NCBI GenBank assembly: GCA_024698145.1
Contig: JAILRO010000066.1
Location: 1-47,587 of the forward strand
DNA length: 47,587 nt
Direction: 5' to 3'
DNA from: Lachnospiraceae bacterium
GTDB lineage: Bacteria > Bacillota > Clostridia > Lachnospirales > Lachnospiraceae
The position numbers and the translations under genes are program-made. Below, piece after piece: positions 17,701-28,312 of the stretch. The notes under the pieces were generated by a model. The model saw nothing but the letters and a program-made list of their open reading frames with translations. It made no database searches and was not told where the DNA came from. Each line of letters begins with the position of its first letter. The stretch's first letter is position 1.

Positions 17701-19254
17701 AAGAAGAAGCTTATATCAACACTTGAGACAAGCATGGAGCGCGGACGCAAAATGATAGAGCGACGTGGTGTTGATTTTAAGACTCTTGAGGATATGAAGA
17801 ATAAGGGCGAACTGCATCCTACGAAGGAGCAATACATTAATGAGCTTTCTTCCCATTTGTCCCAGTTGTCGGTAAGATGTGAGCAACTTAAGGATGAGGC
17901 CAAGAAGAAGGAGCATGAGGTTACCCGTGTTGAAGGTCGTATTGAGCAGGCATTAAGTGCACTCAAAGAGCGCTTTGGCGAGGATGCCGGAGAAGAGGTT
18001 AATACGGATACCGTTTCGAAACATGAGGCGGAGCAGGCACTTGCCGAAGGAAGCCGTGTTGTTAAGAATCTCGTTTCTGAAATGCAACATTTTGAGGCAG
18101 AGTTTAAGCAATACATCAAAGAGCATGAGACGATTATAGATCTTTATAAGGATATCAAGAGAATTATTGCTTCGGAGGGAATAGATACAAAGAACGCGAG
18201 AGTGCTCTCGGGCAATCGTGAAGCGGTCAGAGAAACGTTTGAGGAAAGTTTGCTTACTTATGATAAGACCAACAAGACTTTAGCAAGAGCCAAGCAGGAG
18301 CTTATCAACTTTAAGTCGCAGACGGCGAATACGTTCTTCGCAATGGGAGCATTTGAACTTTCGAAGGCGATGAAGGACGATGTTGTTATTCCGGAAACTT
18401 ACGAGGATGCCAAGGCGTTACTTGCAAATATACGCGAAATGATTTCTTACATCGAACTTGAGAAGGAAAGAGTCGAGCAGGGAATCTCTGACATGGAGAC
18501 CATTAAGAATAATTTTGAGGATCAGTGTATCGAGCGATGCAAGGACGTGCGTACCGAGCTTGAGAAGCTTCCGAAGCTTTCGCGTATTCAGCTAGACGGT
18601 GAAATGATTCAGATGGTCAACTTGACAATTCCTTACGTTAAGGATGATTTCATCAAACAGAGAATGTCAGACTATATAGATGAAGTTGTAACCGGTGCGG
18701 ACAAGTTTGATGATAACAATGACCGTATTAAATACATGAAGAGCAGACTTCTTCTCAAAAAACTTTTCGGTGTCATGGTTACCGATATGAATGCGATTAA
18801 GTTGAAGCTATATAAGCGTGAGAGAATCAAGGACCAGAGCCGGTATTTGCGTTATGAGGAAGCTGTTGGTAGTACAGGTCAGTCGCAGGGTATTTATATA
18901 CAGTTCCTTGTGTCAATAATTAACTATATTTCCGGTATGTATGCACCTGAGGCAGAGTCTTCTGATCTTAAGAAGGTAATCTTTATTGATAATCCTTTCG
19001 GTGCTGCTAAGGATATTTATATTTGGGAGCCGATTTTTGCATTGCTTGCGACCAACAATGTTCAGCTTATCGTTCCGGCACGTGGTGCAACCCCTGCAAT
19101 CACTAACCGTTTCGATGTTAACTATATTCTCGGTCAGCAGCTTGTGGGCGGACGTCAGCAGACTGTTGTCGTTGATTACAGAAGTCAGGTTGAAAGCACC
19201 GAGATGGAATATCAGGATCTCGAGTACAGTCAGGGAACATTTGATTTTATATAA
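14773..19254 (+). CDS. SMC/MukB-like ATPase (JetC-like)
   Basis: A 1493-residue protein with the head-coil-hinge-coil-head plan of SMC ATPases. The N-terminal head has a Walker A of unusual form, ANGGGKSVL (GGGKS at residues 40-44). Long coiled coils (about 265-650 and 780-1290) enclose a globular hinge-like part (about 665-770). The C-terminal head holds a signature-like GSTGQSQG (1366-1373) and Walker B ending FIDNPFG, where Asp1406 is followed by Asn1407 instead of the usual catalytic Glu. These features resemble MukB/JetC-type proteins rather than classical Smc. Such complexes extrude DNA loops; in Wadjet they recognise plasmids for cleavage by JetD. No nuclease follows: murT starts 19 bases later. 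A chromosome-segregation or defence role is inferred. Confidence 0.8.
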   Translation: MPNINRIRVNNVKYNFGTQGYDDFSMRMYGKNTLYDLANGGGKSVLMLLLLQNLIPNCTLDDKQPIEKLFRSGGGNTTIHSLVEWKLDDKDIKEGMRYMTTGFCARKAKEAGSDEATMSLPSEVLESAGEAGKPAKSVVKDSASIEYFNYCIFYRDYNENDIINLPLQNSKERITYTGLKNYLKDLSRRNLNIKVYVFERKGEYQRFISRYGLFESQWEIIRGINKTEGHVRTYFETQYKTTRKVVEDLLIEEIIEKAFLVKTEQNDVNEDMARTLLDIKDKLMELSKKKKEIANYDKETELMHVLEGRVSSFLSYCEEKDKAVGTLADIYVTGEHLLKWGEEEIEKRRLARETYEKRIHKERKRLEELKVLKDRYELKELSDDLSVVLSQVDKAIEEADTARNELQLKESVNDYIQYIKDKEEIEANRAIINADGQGDKELIEKLHLYAHTKHELDKKKTADLKKKLDAKKKEHDKISEELEKALKVKEEGDIALAVARSHKERYYDEYIKCMEDIRKVRTGIELLVITDTKDLMKDLAAEEAEINDKLAKAEEEYRADMEAINEHEQQLFIAKEEKKQSDLALEDAQSRYDKYIENKDRLKKMLQIYEVKETKELYENIRERAFNCSVELAKLSEKVASDEKHLEAMAEGRVLKESYAVSKVKDYMETRHGELVLSGVDYLSALPASNREDLLNRFPLLPYGIVTKDFDRISEDVKISEIDLGSHAVPVFDKNVIESPYMPEETDGMLILAKDKKVFVEEDALKAEIERLKVELSELKSDKEHMEVRLETYNEDMEYAAILNADSIENAEEELTRIKEHQRDLARTIEKLTKEINELTAHIDTSREEVNKAKELLELNKNEQIKIAGIIAKCDQSDELKKNLDFYESEVRRLESATGDAGNDSESIRLKEADLKSQVEHLQKQLEEITADWDNLYKEYFVEGNYKALPYEEDKLRAEFVAAKALYEDANIALEDKKKLISTLETSMERGRKMIERRGVDFKTLEDMKNKGELHPTKEQYINELSSHLSQLSVRCEQLKDEAKKKEHEVTRVEGRIEQALSALKERFGEDAGEEVNTDTVSKHEAEQALAEGSRVVKNLVSEMQHFEAEFKQYIKEHETIIDLYKDIKRIIASEGIDTKNARVLSGNREAVRETFEESLLTYDKTNKTLARAKQELINFKSQTANTFFAMGAFELSKAMKDDVVIPETYEDAKALLANIREMISYIELEKERVEQGISDMETIKNNFEDQCIERCKDVRTELEKLPKLSRIQLDGEMIQMVNLTIPYVKDDFIKQRMSDYIDEVVTGADKFDDNNDRIKYMKSRLLLKKLFGVMVTDMNAIKLKLYKRERIKDQSRYLRYEEAVGSTGQSQGIYIQFLVSIINYISGMYAPEAESSDLKKVIFIDNPFGAAKDIYIWEPIFALLATNNVQLIVPARGATPAITNRFDVNYILGQQLVGGRQQTVVVDYRSQVESTEMEYQDLEYSQGTFDFI

Positions 19255-19273
19255 TGTTTGTTAGGAGATAAAA

Positions 19274-20653
19274 ATGAGCGCACGTTCAACATTTGCCGTA
19301 TGGGCAGGTAAGTTTACAACAAAAGTATTAAAATTGACGGGAAGCGGTGGAACAACACTGCCGGGTAAGGTAGTGCTTAAGCTTTGTCCTGATATCCTCA
19401 AACATCTTGCAAAGGATATGAAGGTAATCTGCGTTACCGGAACAAACGGTAAGACGACGACTTGTCATGTTATAAGGGATATGATAGAGGCCGGCGGCAA
19501 TACGGTTTTTTGTAATGACGCAGGTGCTAACATGCTTGGCGGAGTCGTGTCGGCATTTGTTGCTGCAGCGGGAATGAATGGCAAGGTTGATAAGGATTAT
19601 GCGCTTCTTGAGTGCGATGAGGCAGCACTTAGATATATTGTGGAACATTTTGGAGAGCTTGATGTAACGGCGGTAGTAACTAATGTTTTCCGTGACCAGC
19701 TTGACCGTTACGGCGAAGTGTTAACTACGGTTAATAAGATTCGCGCAGGACTTGAACAGCTTCCTAATGTCAAATTGATTCTTAATGCGGATTGTTCACT
19801 CACATCTTCATTACAGGATTTGCCACACAAGGAGATATATTACTTCGGAGTAAACGCCCCGCTTTACGAGGGAACGTCTAAAGATATATCGGATGCGGTG
19901 TACTGTATTCACTGTAAAACAAAATACAAGTACGATTATCACACTTTCGGACATTTAGGTGGCTTTTATTGTGAGAAATGCGGTTACAAAAGACATGATG
20001 CCGATGTGGCGTTATCCAAGGTGTTGGAGTGGAAGGATGGCTCTGAAGTTGTGGAAATGAACGTCTTTGGCGAGAATGTTAAGGCGGAGGTTATGCTTCC
20101 CGGCGGATACAATCTCTATAATGCGTTGGCAGCGACAACAGTTGCACATACTATAGGACTTAACACAGAGCAGATAGTTTCGGTGCTTGGCGGTTTGTCA
20201 ACACACTTTGGACGTATGGAGGAAGTAATGCTTGATGATGCCAAACTACATTTGGTACTTGTCAAGAATCCGGCAGGATTTAATGAGGTTGTGCAATTCC
20301 TTATACAGCAAAGACCGACCGGCAATATTGTCTTCGGATTAAATGACAACTTTGCCGATGGTAAGGATATTTCCTGGATATATGATGTGGAGTTTGAAAG
20401 ACTTACAGAGGCGGCTGCGGGAGCAGACAATTTCTTCTTTACGGGAAAGCGTGCTTACGATATGCAGCTTCGACTTAAACTTGCTGACTTTGATACAGAA
20501 AAGTTTCACGTTGAAAAAGATTATAAGACTTTGATTACAATGTTAAAACAACAGGGCAAGGAAACATTTCTTGTTTTATCATATACCTGTATGTTAGAGT
20601 TTCGTGACAAACTTGCGGAGTTCGTTCCGCTTCAAAAATACGCTAAGGAGTAA
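19274..20653 (+). CDS. murT: lipid II isoglutaminyl synthase, MurT subunit
   Basis: With GatD it amidates the D-glutamate of lipid II to D-isoglutamine, in the cytoplasm at the membrane. The 459-residue protein is a Mur ligase relative: P-loop VTGTNGKTTTCH (about 54-65), the central ligase domain with the four-cysteine zinc ribbon (CIHC ... CEKC, about 211-233) that distinguishes MurT from MurC-F, and the C-terminal DUF1727 domain from about 315. GGAG lies 8 bases before the ATG. Its partner gatD lies 1.9 kb downstream, separated by an acyltransferase gene, whereas the two are usually adjacent. Part of the long SMC operon. Confidence 0.95.
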   Translation: MSARSTFAVWAGKFTTKVLKLTGSGGTTLPGKVVLKLCPDILKHLAKDMKVICVTGTNGKTTTCHVIRDMIEAGGNTVFCNDAGANMLGGVVSAFVAAAGMNGKVDKDYALLECDEAALRYIVEHFGELDVTAVVTNVFRDQLDRYGEVLTTVNKIRAGLEQLPNVKLILNADCSLTSSLQDLPHKEIYYFGVNAPLYEGTSKDISDAVYCIHCKTKYKYDYHTFGHLGGFYCEKCGYKRHDADVALSKVLEWKDGSEVVEMNVFGENVKAEVMLPGGYNLYNALAATTVAHTIGLNTEQIVSVLGGLSTHFGRMEEVMLDDAKLHLVLVKNPAGFNEVVQFLIQQRPTGNIVFGLNDNFADGKDISWIYDVEFERLTEAAAGADNFFFTGKRAYDMQLRLKLADFDTEKFHVEKDYKTLITMLKQQGKETFLVLSYTCMLEFRDKLAEFVPLQKYAKE

Positions 20654-20659
20654 GGCTTG

Positions 20660-22558
20660 ATGGTTATAGTATTGTTGACGATGTACCCGATTATGTTACT
20701 TGTAATGACTTTTTACGGAGCGAAGTTTTCCGGCAAAGGAAAACTGGCTTCTGATTTCCTGTCGCTTGAACAGACTAAGCTTATTCAGGGATTTGCCTGT
20801 ATTGCTGTTGTATTGCATCATATAACGCAACAGGTTACCGGATATGGCGTGTATGTTAAAGGACCGATAACGATACTTAATTATTGTGGTATTGCATTTA
20901 CTGCAATATTCTTCTTTTCTTCCGGTTACGGACTTATTACCAGTGTTTATACGAAGGAGGATTACCTTGATTCCTTCCTCAAGAAGAGACTTCCAACGGT
21001 GTTGATTCCTTTCTGGGTTATCAATGTTTTGGGAGTTATGCTCAAAGCGTTTGGTTATGGAGTAAGATACACCAAACTTGAGGTTATAAGTGATATATCA
21101 GGTTATACGTTGGTTAACAGCAACGGCTGGTTTATCATTGAGATATTGTTTATATATCTGTTCTTTTATTTGTTGTTCAGTCTCTTTAGCAAGAAAGACG
21201 TAGCGTTGTTTTTTTTAAGTGTGGTAGTTGTACTTATTATCGTGTACAGCTTCTTCCAGGGACATGATGCTGACGGGGACAAGTCTCATTGGTTTAGAGG
21301 CGAATGGTGGTTTAATTCAACTATTGTGTTTGTGTTTGGTATGTATTTTGCAAGATTCAAAGACGGTATTGCTGCCTTTTGTAACAAACACTACAAGGTT
21401 GTAATGGCAATCACGACTGTGTTATCAGTGATATTTTTGTACGGTGCCGTATTTGTAGTTGTAAGATATGGCTATTATACGGTTGGTTTTGGTTTCCGTG
21501 ATAAGCTTATTACATTGATTGTACAGAGTATCTACTGCCTTGTTTCTACGATGTTTATAATACTTCTTAACATGCGTATTACTTTGGGTAACAAGGTTCT
21601 CAAGTACATAAGTGGTATGAGTGTTGAGCTTTTCCTTATACACGGATATTTTGTCGGAACTATATTCGGTAGTGTACGAATGCCGGATGTAAGAAGATTT
21701 GCGGTTGTGCTTGCTAGCAGTATTGCCTGTACGGCTGTCATTTCTCCGATTGTAAGATGGCTTGTTAAAAAGATAGTTGCGCTTCTTAATCCCAAGAAGT
21801 TTGTAAATGATACGTTAGAAGCGGCAATAGCTGAGGAGAAGAGAAAGAAACGCAGCAAGGCTTTAAGAACTGCTATAGCAGTCATTGTAATAATCGGGTC
21901 TGTCGCATTTATTTCCGCAGAGTTTGGATATAGATTATTTGCAGGCAGACGTTATGCCGAAGAATGCGAGGCAATCAACAATGCAAAAGTCGGTGATGAG
22001 GTTTTGTGGGGTTGCTATGAAACGGACCCTGCAGTCGGCAAGGAAAGACTTTCTTGGATTGTTGTGAACAAAGTGGGAGACGAAGTATGTCTCGTCACAA
22101 AAGAAGGAATAGACGGTTACTGGTATAACCAGAAGCATGAGCCTGTGACCTGGGAGGACTCAGACTTAAGAGCCAAGCTTAACGACAGAGAATATGTATC
22201 AGGTATTTTGAGCAAATACGAACTTGCAAGTGTTGTTGTTAAGAATGATGATATTTTCACGCTTCTTACGGTGAATGAAGCAGAAAACTTTTTTGAAAGT
22301 GATAGAGACAGACAGCTTCAGGTTACCGAGGAAGCAAGAATAGAGGGCGTTAATGTCAATGAGCTTAGTAAGGTAAATGAATGGGATATGAAAGGTTACC
22401 GTTCATCATGGTGGTGGTTAAGAGGTACCGGACAGGCCGACGTTTATGCACCTGTGGTAACTGTTGACGGAACGATAGATGAGCACTTTAAGGAGGTCAA
22501 CAGAGCCGGTGGCGCTATAAGACCTGTTGTTTGGGTTAATTGTAACCGGGTATATTAG
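20660..22558 (+). CDS. membrane acyltransferase fused to a DUF6273 domain
   Basis: The 632-residue protein has two parts. Residues 1-380 are an Acyl_transf_3 membrane domain with about ten helices and the helix-1 motif QGFACIAVVLHHIT. After a basic linker and one more helix (about 405-425), the C-terminal 200 residues are a soluble, probably outside-facing domain with WGCYETD, LSWIVVNKVGDEVCLVTKEGID and SSWWWLRG, matching DUF6273. It sits between murT and gatD. The ATG at 20660, nine bases after AAGGAG, is preferred over the TTG at 20657. O-acetylation of peptidoglycan or a wall glycan is inferred from context; OatA-like proteins carry an SGNH domain instead, which is absent here. Confidence 0.85.
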   Translation: MVIVLLTMYPIMLLVMTFYGAKFSGKGKLASDFLSLEQTKLIQGFACIAVVLHHITQQVTGYGVYVKGPITILNYCGIAFTAIFFFSSGYGLITSVYTKEDYLDSFLKKRLPTVLIPFWVINVLGVMLKAFGYGVRYTKLEVISDISGYTLVNSNGWFIIEILFIYLFFYLLFSLFSKKDVALFFLSVVVVLIIVYSFFQGHDADGDKSHWFRGEWWFNSTIVFVFGMYFARFKDGIAAFCNKHYKVVMAITTVLSVIFLYGAVFVVVRYGYYTVGFGFRDKLITLIVQSIYCLVSTMFIILLNMRITLGNKVLKYISGMSVELFLIHGYFVGTIFGSVRMPDVRRFAVVLASSIACTAVISPIVRWLVKKIVALLNPKKFVNDTLEAAIAEEKRKKRSKALRTAIAVIVIIGSVAFISAEFGYRLFAGRRYAEECEAINNAKVGDEVLWGCYETDPAVGKERLSWIVVNKVGDEVCLVTKEGIDGYWYNQKHEPVTWEDSDLRAKLNDREYVSGILSKYELASVVVKNDDIFTLLTVNEAENFFESDRDRQLQVTEEARIEGVNVNELSKVNEWDMKGYRSSWWWLRGTGQADVYAPVVTVDGTIDEHFKEVNRAGGAIRPVVWVNCNRVY

Positions 22559-22571
22559 GAAGGAGAACGAG

Positions 22572-23321
22572 ATGGCAGACAAGTTAATACATATTTGTCA
22601 CTTATATTACGATATATTGAATCTCTATGGCGATAACGGTAACATTCGTACCTTGGAGAAACGCCTTAGTATGCGTGGAATCGATACAAAGGTATCAAGA
22701 GTAACCTTCGGACCGGTGCCGGAGGATAACGATTACGATATCATTTTCATCGGCGGCGGACAGGACTTTGAGCAGGAAATCCTTGTCAAAGATTTGTTTG
22801 AGTACAAGGCGGACTGGTTGAAAGCGGAAATAGAGAAGGGGACGGTTATACTTGCAATTTGCGGCGGCTACCAGATGCTTGGCAAATACTATGAGGCGGC
22901 GGACGGAACGAAGGTTGATTTCCTTGGTGGAATCAATGTATATACAACCGCCAATGATAAGCGTATGATCGGCAACTTTATTTATGAATATACAACTGAT
23001 GATGGCGAGACTTTCCCGATTGTAGGTTTTGAGAATCACAACGGTCAGACCTGGCTTGGTGACGGTGTAAGACCTATGGGTACAATCGTCAAAGGTTTTG
23101 GCAATAACGGTGAGGATAAGACGGAAGGTGCGCGCTACAAAAATGTGTTTGCAACATATTCGCACGGACCGTTGCTTCCTAAAAATGCACGTATTGCGGA
23201 CGAACTTCTTTCTATTGCATATGAGCGCAAATATGGAGAGGGATTGTCTCCACTTGAACATGAAATGGAAGATGCGGCTCTTATCGATATAGCGCATCAG
23301 TTGGGATATAACAACATATAG
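22572..23321 (+). CDS. gatD: lipid II isoglutaminyl synthase, glutaminase subunit GatD
   Basis: Class I glutamine amidotransferase that supplies ammonia to MurT. The 249-residue protein has the nucleophile elbow LAICGGYQ with Cys97, and a histidine at about 198 in TYSHGPLLPKN; the family is CobB/CobQ-like. The start HICHLYYDILNLYGDNGNI is diagnostic for GatD. AGGAAGGAG precedes the ATG at 22572; an upstream ATG at 22527 would overlap the acyltransferase and lacks a ribosome site. The end abuts the ribosome site of the WYL gene. Confidence 0.95.
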   Translation: MADKLIHICHLYYDILNLYGDNGNIRTLEKRLSMRGIDTKVSRVTFGPVPEDNDYDIIFIGGGQDFEQEILVKDLFEYKADWLKAEIEKGTVILAICGGYQMLGKYYEAADGTKVDFLGGINVYTTANDKRMIGNFIYEYTTDDGETFPIVGFENHNGQTWLGDGVRPMGTIVKGFGNNGEDKTEGARYKNVFATYSHGPLLPKNARIADELLSIAYERKYGEGLSPLEHEMEDAALIDIAHQLGYNNI

Positions 23322-23336
23322 AAGGAGCGAGGCAAC

Positions 23337-25794
<2,458 letters not shown>

Positions 25795-25812
25795 ACTTCA
25801 TAAAATCTTAAT

Positions 25813-25847
25813 TTGACGTAGAACGGATATGGTGGTAAACTCACCAT
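25813..25847 (+). promoter_or_regulatory. promoter with inverted repeat over the -10 box (DUF1002 gene)
   Basis: TTGACG (25813-25818), 17-bp spacer, TAAACT (25836-25841). An inverted repeat, ATGGTG (25829-25834) and CACCAT (25842-25847), brackets the -10 box and could be an operator. Confidence 0.6.
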
Positions 25848-25888
25848 GGTTGTTTGAATAATACAGACAATATAAGGAGGACATGAGA

Positions 25889-26800
25889 ATGAGAAAATTA
25901 TATAATAAGACTTTGTCATGCGCATTGGTAGCAGCTATGGTACTTAGCCTTCCTGTAGCAGGACTTACAGTTAAGGCAGATGCGGTATCTGATGCATCAC
26001 CTGAAGATGTATATGTATCATTTGGTGCAGACTTAAAGGATGATGAGAAAGAGAAAGTTATGGACTTGCTCGGTGTGGACGAGGATGAACTTGAGAACTA
26101 CACAGTCGGTGAGATAACCAACGAGGATGAGCATAAGTATCTTGGCGAGTATCTTGATGACAGCGTAATAGGATCACGTGCACTTTCGTCGGTTGTTGTT
26201 GTAATCGGTAACGAAGGTGACGGAATTGATGTTGAGACAAAGAACATTTCTTACTGTACACCGGGTATGTACACAAATGCACTTATCACTGCAGGTATCA
26301 AGGACGCAGACGTAATTGTTGCGGGACCATTTGAAATAACAGGAACTGCCGCACTTGTAGGTGCGATGAGAGCATACGCAGAACTTACCGGAGAGACAAT
26401 CTCTGCGGAGAGTATGGACACAGCTGTAAATGAGCTCGTTGTTACAAGTCAGATGGCACAGGATGGTAATATAAGTGCAGACGACGTTGAGCAGCTTATG
26501 GCTTTTGTTAAGGCGAAGGTTGTTGAGGAGAATCTTGACAATGATGAGGCAATCAGCAAAGCAATTGATCAGGGTGCAGAGGAGCTTGGAATTACTGTAA
26601 CAGACGAGGAGAAGCAGACAATCATTTCTCTTATGAAGAAGATTAACGGACTTGACCTTGATCTTGACAGCATGAAGGAGCAGGCAAAGGATCTTTTCAA
26701 CAAGCTTGAGGATATGGGAATTGACAAGGAGCAGGCAAAGAACTTCTTCCAGAAGATAGTAGATGCACTTACAGAGTTCTTTGGAAATCTTTTTAACTAA
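25889..26800 (+). CDS. secreted DUF1002 protein
   Basis: A 303-residue exported protein: signal peptide (about 1-28, ending VKADA), then the DUF1002 domain beginning 'YVSFGADL' (about 40-240) with the typical 'SRALSSVVVVIGNEGDGIDV' and 'VAGPFEITGTAALVGAMRAY' blocks, and a helical acidic C-terminus with two repeated 'EQAKDLF/EQAKNFF' elements. Bacillus YpuA is the best-known relative; the function is unknown. AAGGAGG stands 8 bases before the ATG at 25889 but only 2 before the ATG at 25883, so the later start is chosen. Monocistronic, with its own promoter and terminator. Confidence 0.88.
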   Translation: MRKLYNKTLSCALVAAMVLSLPVAGLTVKADAVSDASPEDVYVSFGADLKDDEKEKVMDLLGVDEDELENYTVGEITNEDEHKYLGEYLDDSVIGSRALSSVVVVIGNEGDGIDVETKNISYCTPGMYTNALITAGIKDADVIVAGPFEITGTAALVGAMRAYAELTGETISAESMDTAVNELVVTSQMAQDGNISADDVEQLMAFVKAKVVEENLDNDEAISKAIDQGAEELGITVTDEEKQTIISLMKKINGLDLDLDSMKEQAKDLFNKLEDMGIDKEQAKNFFQKIVDALTEFFGNLFN

Positions 26801-26811
26801 AATGATTTTAA

Positions 26812-26852
26812 AACCTCTTTATCGAACACGATTCGATAAGGAGGTTTTTTTA
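26812..26852 (+). terminator. Rho-independent terminator of the DUF1002 gene
   Basis: A 15-bp stem with one G-U pair (26812-26826 with 26832-26846), five-base loop, and a run of T from 26845. Confidence 0.92.
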
Positions 26853-26968
26853 TTTTGAATAAAATTAACAAAATTTTTATATGATTTAGAATTTTTTTAT
26901 TGAATATTATGGTATATAGTATTAAAATATAATAGTTAGATTATCAATTCAGGACGGAGGTTAGGTAT

Positions 26969-27220
26969 ATGGAAAAGAGTGAAATCAAAGAGAAATTACT
27001 TGAGATTGTTGAGGAAGAAATGCCTGATGTCGAAGCTGACAAGGTAGATATGGGGGCATCATTTACAGATGAGTATGGTGTAGATTCGGTATCTCTTATC
27101 AAGGTTATCGTTGATGCAGAGAAGACGTTTGATGTGAAGTTCGATGACAAGGAATTGGCACTTAATAAGTATCACAGCTTTGAAGATGTCGCTGATATTA
27201 TTGAGGAGAAGCTGAAATAA
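26969..27220 (+). CDS. acyl carrier protein
   Basis: An 83-residue acidic carrier protein. The phosphopantetheine-attachment serine is Ser40 in YGVDSVSLIKVI, and the four-helix layout is regular. The attachment motif reads DSV rather than the DSL typical of fatty-acid AcpP, suggesting a specialised carrier, as does the gene context: an unknown protein and a phosphopantetheinyl transferase follow, and no fatty-acid genes are near. GGACGGAGG lies before the start; a TATAAT box at 26928-26933 may be its -10. Confidence 0.93.
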   Translation: MEKSEIKEKLLEIVEEEMPDVEADKVDMGASFTDEYGVDSVSLIKVIVDAEKTFDVKFDDKELALNKYHSFEDVADIIEEKLK

Positions 27221-27253
27221 TTAGAATAATATTTAATAAAGGAGTCGAGGATT

Positions 27254-28300
27254 ATGGCAAACAAAGCAGTATTACCGGTTAAGTACCCTGCTATCACTTC
27301 ATGGCAGTGGCATGCAACATTATTTTCAATTTTAGGAGACGATGAGAACGCCAAGAGATGGATTTACAGTAACTACATACAGTTGCGTTGCTATAACATA
27401 GATGAGTACACAACGGGTGAAGAGATATTACTTTGCGATATGATGCCCGGAAGCAGTGCAATGAAGGAGTGTCCTTATCTTATTTTCTCACTTATTACAA
27501 AGCCACAGATTGAAGCTTATTGTGGCGATGTAGTTGACTTCATCGTTAAGACTATTGACCTTGGTGGATATGTGTATGGCGCATTTGATGAAGCGAGAAT
27601 GCTTTGCGATGTGAAAGTTGATTATAAGTTCTCGCATGAGTTGTTCATATACGGCTACAATATGGATGAAGAAGTGTTCTACGTAGGAGACTTCACATTT
27701 AAGGACAAGTATTCATATACGACTGTATCTTTTGATAAAGTTAAGAAGGGATTTGAAGCTCTTACAGCTACTGAGGATCATGTATTTAATACAGATTACA
27801 AGGGAACAAGAGGACTTTACGTAATTCAGAAGAATACAGAGAACAGATATTATGAGCTTGATAAGGATCTTATCAAGAGAACAATTAACGAGTATCTTGA
27901 AGGATTTGATACAAAGGATCATTTCAGAATGATGCGTAACCGCTTCGATGATACCGTTTTCGGTGTTAATGTTTATGATGCAATTCTTGAGAGAATAGAC
28001 AAGCAGCTTCATGAGGAGGAGCCTGACTTTGATATCCGTGCTCTTCATATAGCTTATGATCACAAGGTACTTATGCTTGACAGACTCAAATACCTTATGG
28101 CTAATGAGGTTATTCCATTTGATCAGGCTATGCTTGATGAGTATGCAGGGGTTGTTGAAGATATGCTTGCGGCAAGAAATCTTTTGGTTAGAATATCAGT
28201 AACCGGAGAGATTGAAGCCGGCACAAGAATCGCTGAACACGTTAATACTGCAAGAGCTAAGGATGTTGCAATTCTTAAGAAGGTTGCAGATTTACTCTAA
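27254..28300 (+). CDS. unknown protein of the ACP/PPTase operon, possibly BtrH_N-like
   Basis: A soluble protein of 348 residues. The start (YPAITSWQWHATLFSILGDDENAKRWIYSNYIQL) and the pattern of an alpha/beta N-terminal half (about 1-190) with 'LFIYGYNMDEEVFYVGDFTF', followed by an all-helical C-terminal half, recall the BtrH_N/peptidase-C39-like proteins found beside carrier proteins in natural-product clusters. BtrH moves an acyl group from a carrier protein to an amine. The similarity is faint, and the usual active cysteine near the N-terminus is not seen (a Trp-His replaces it). It lies 33 bases after the ACP gene and 12 before the PPTase gene, so it most likely acts on the ACP-bound group. 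Not firmly identified. Confidence 0.5.
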   Translation: MANKAVLPVKYPAITSWQWHATLFSILGDDENAKRWIYSNYIQLRCYNIDEYTTGEEILLCDMMPGSSAMKECPYLIFSLITKPQIEAYCGDVVDFIVKTIDLGGYVYGAFDEARMLCDVKVDYKFSHELFIYGYNMDEEVFYVGDFTFKDKYSYTTVSFDKVKKGFEALTATEDHVFNTDYKGTRGLYVIQKNTENRYYELDKDLIKRTINEYLEGFDTKDHFRMMRNRFDDTVFGVNVYDAILERIDKQLHEEEPDFDIRALHIAYDHKVLMLDRLKYLMANEVIPFDQAMLDEYAGVVEDMLAARNLLVRISVTGEIEAGTRIAEHVNTARAKDVAILKKVADLL

Positions 28301-28312
28301 AAAGAGGTTACA

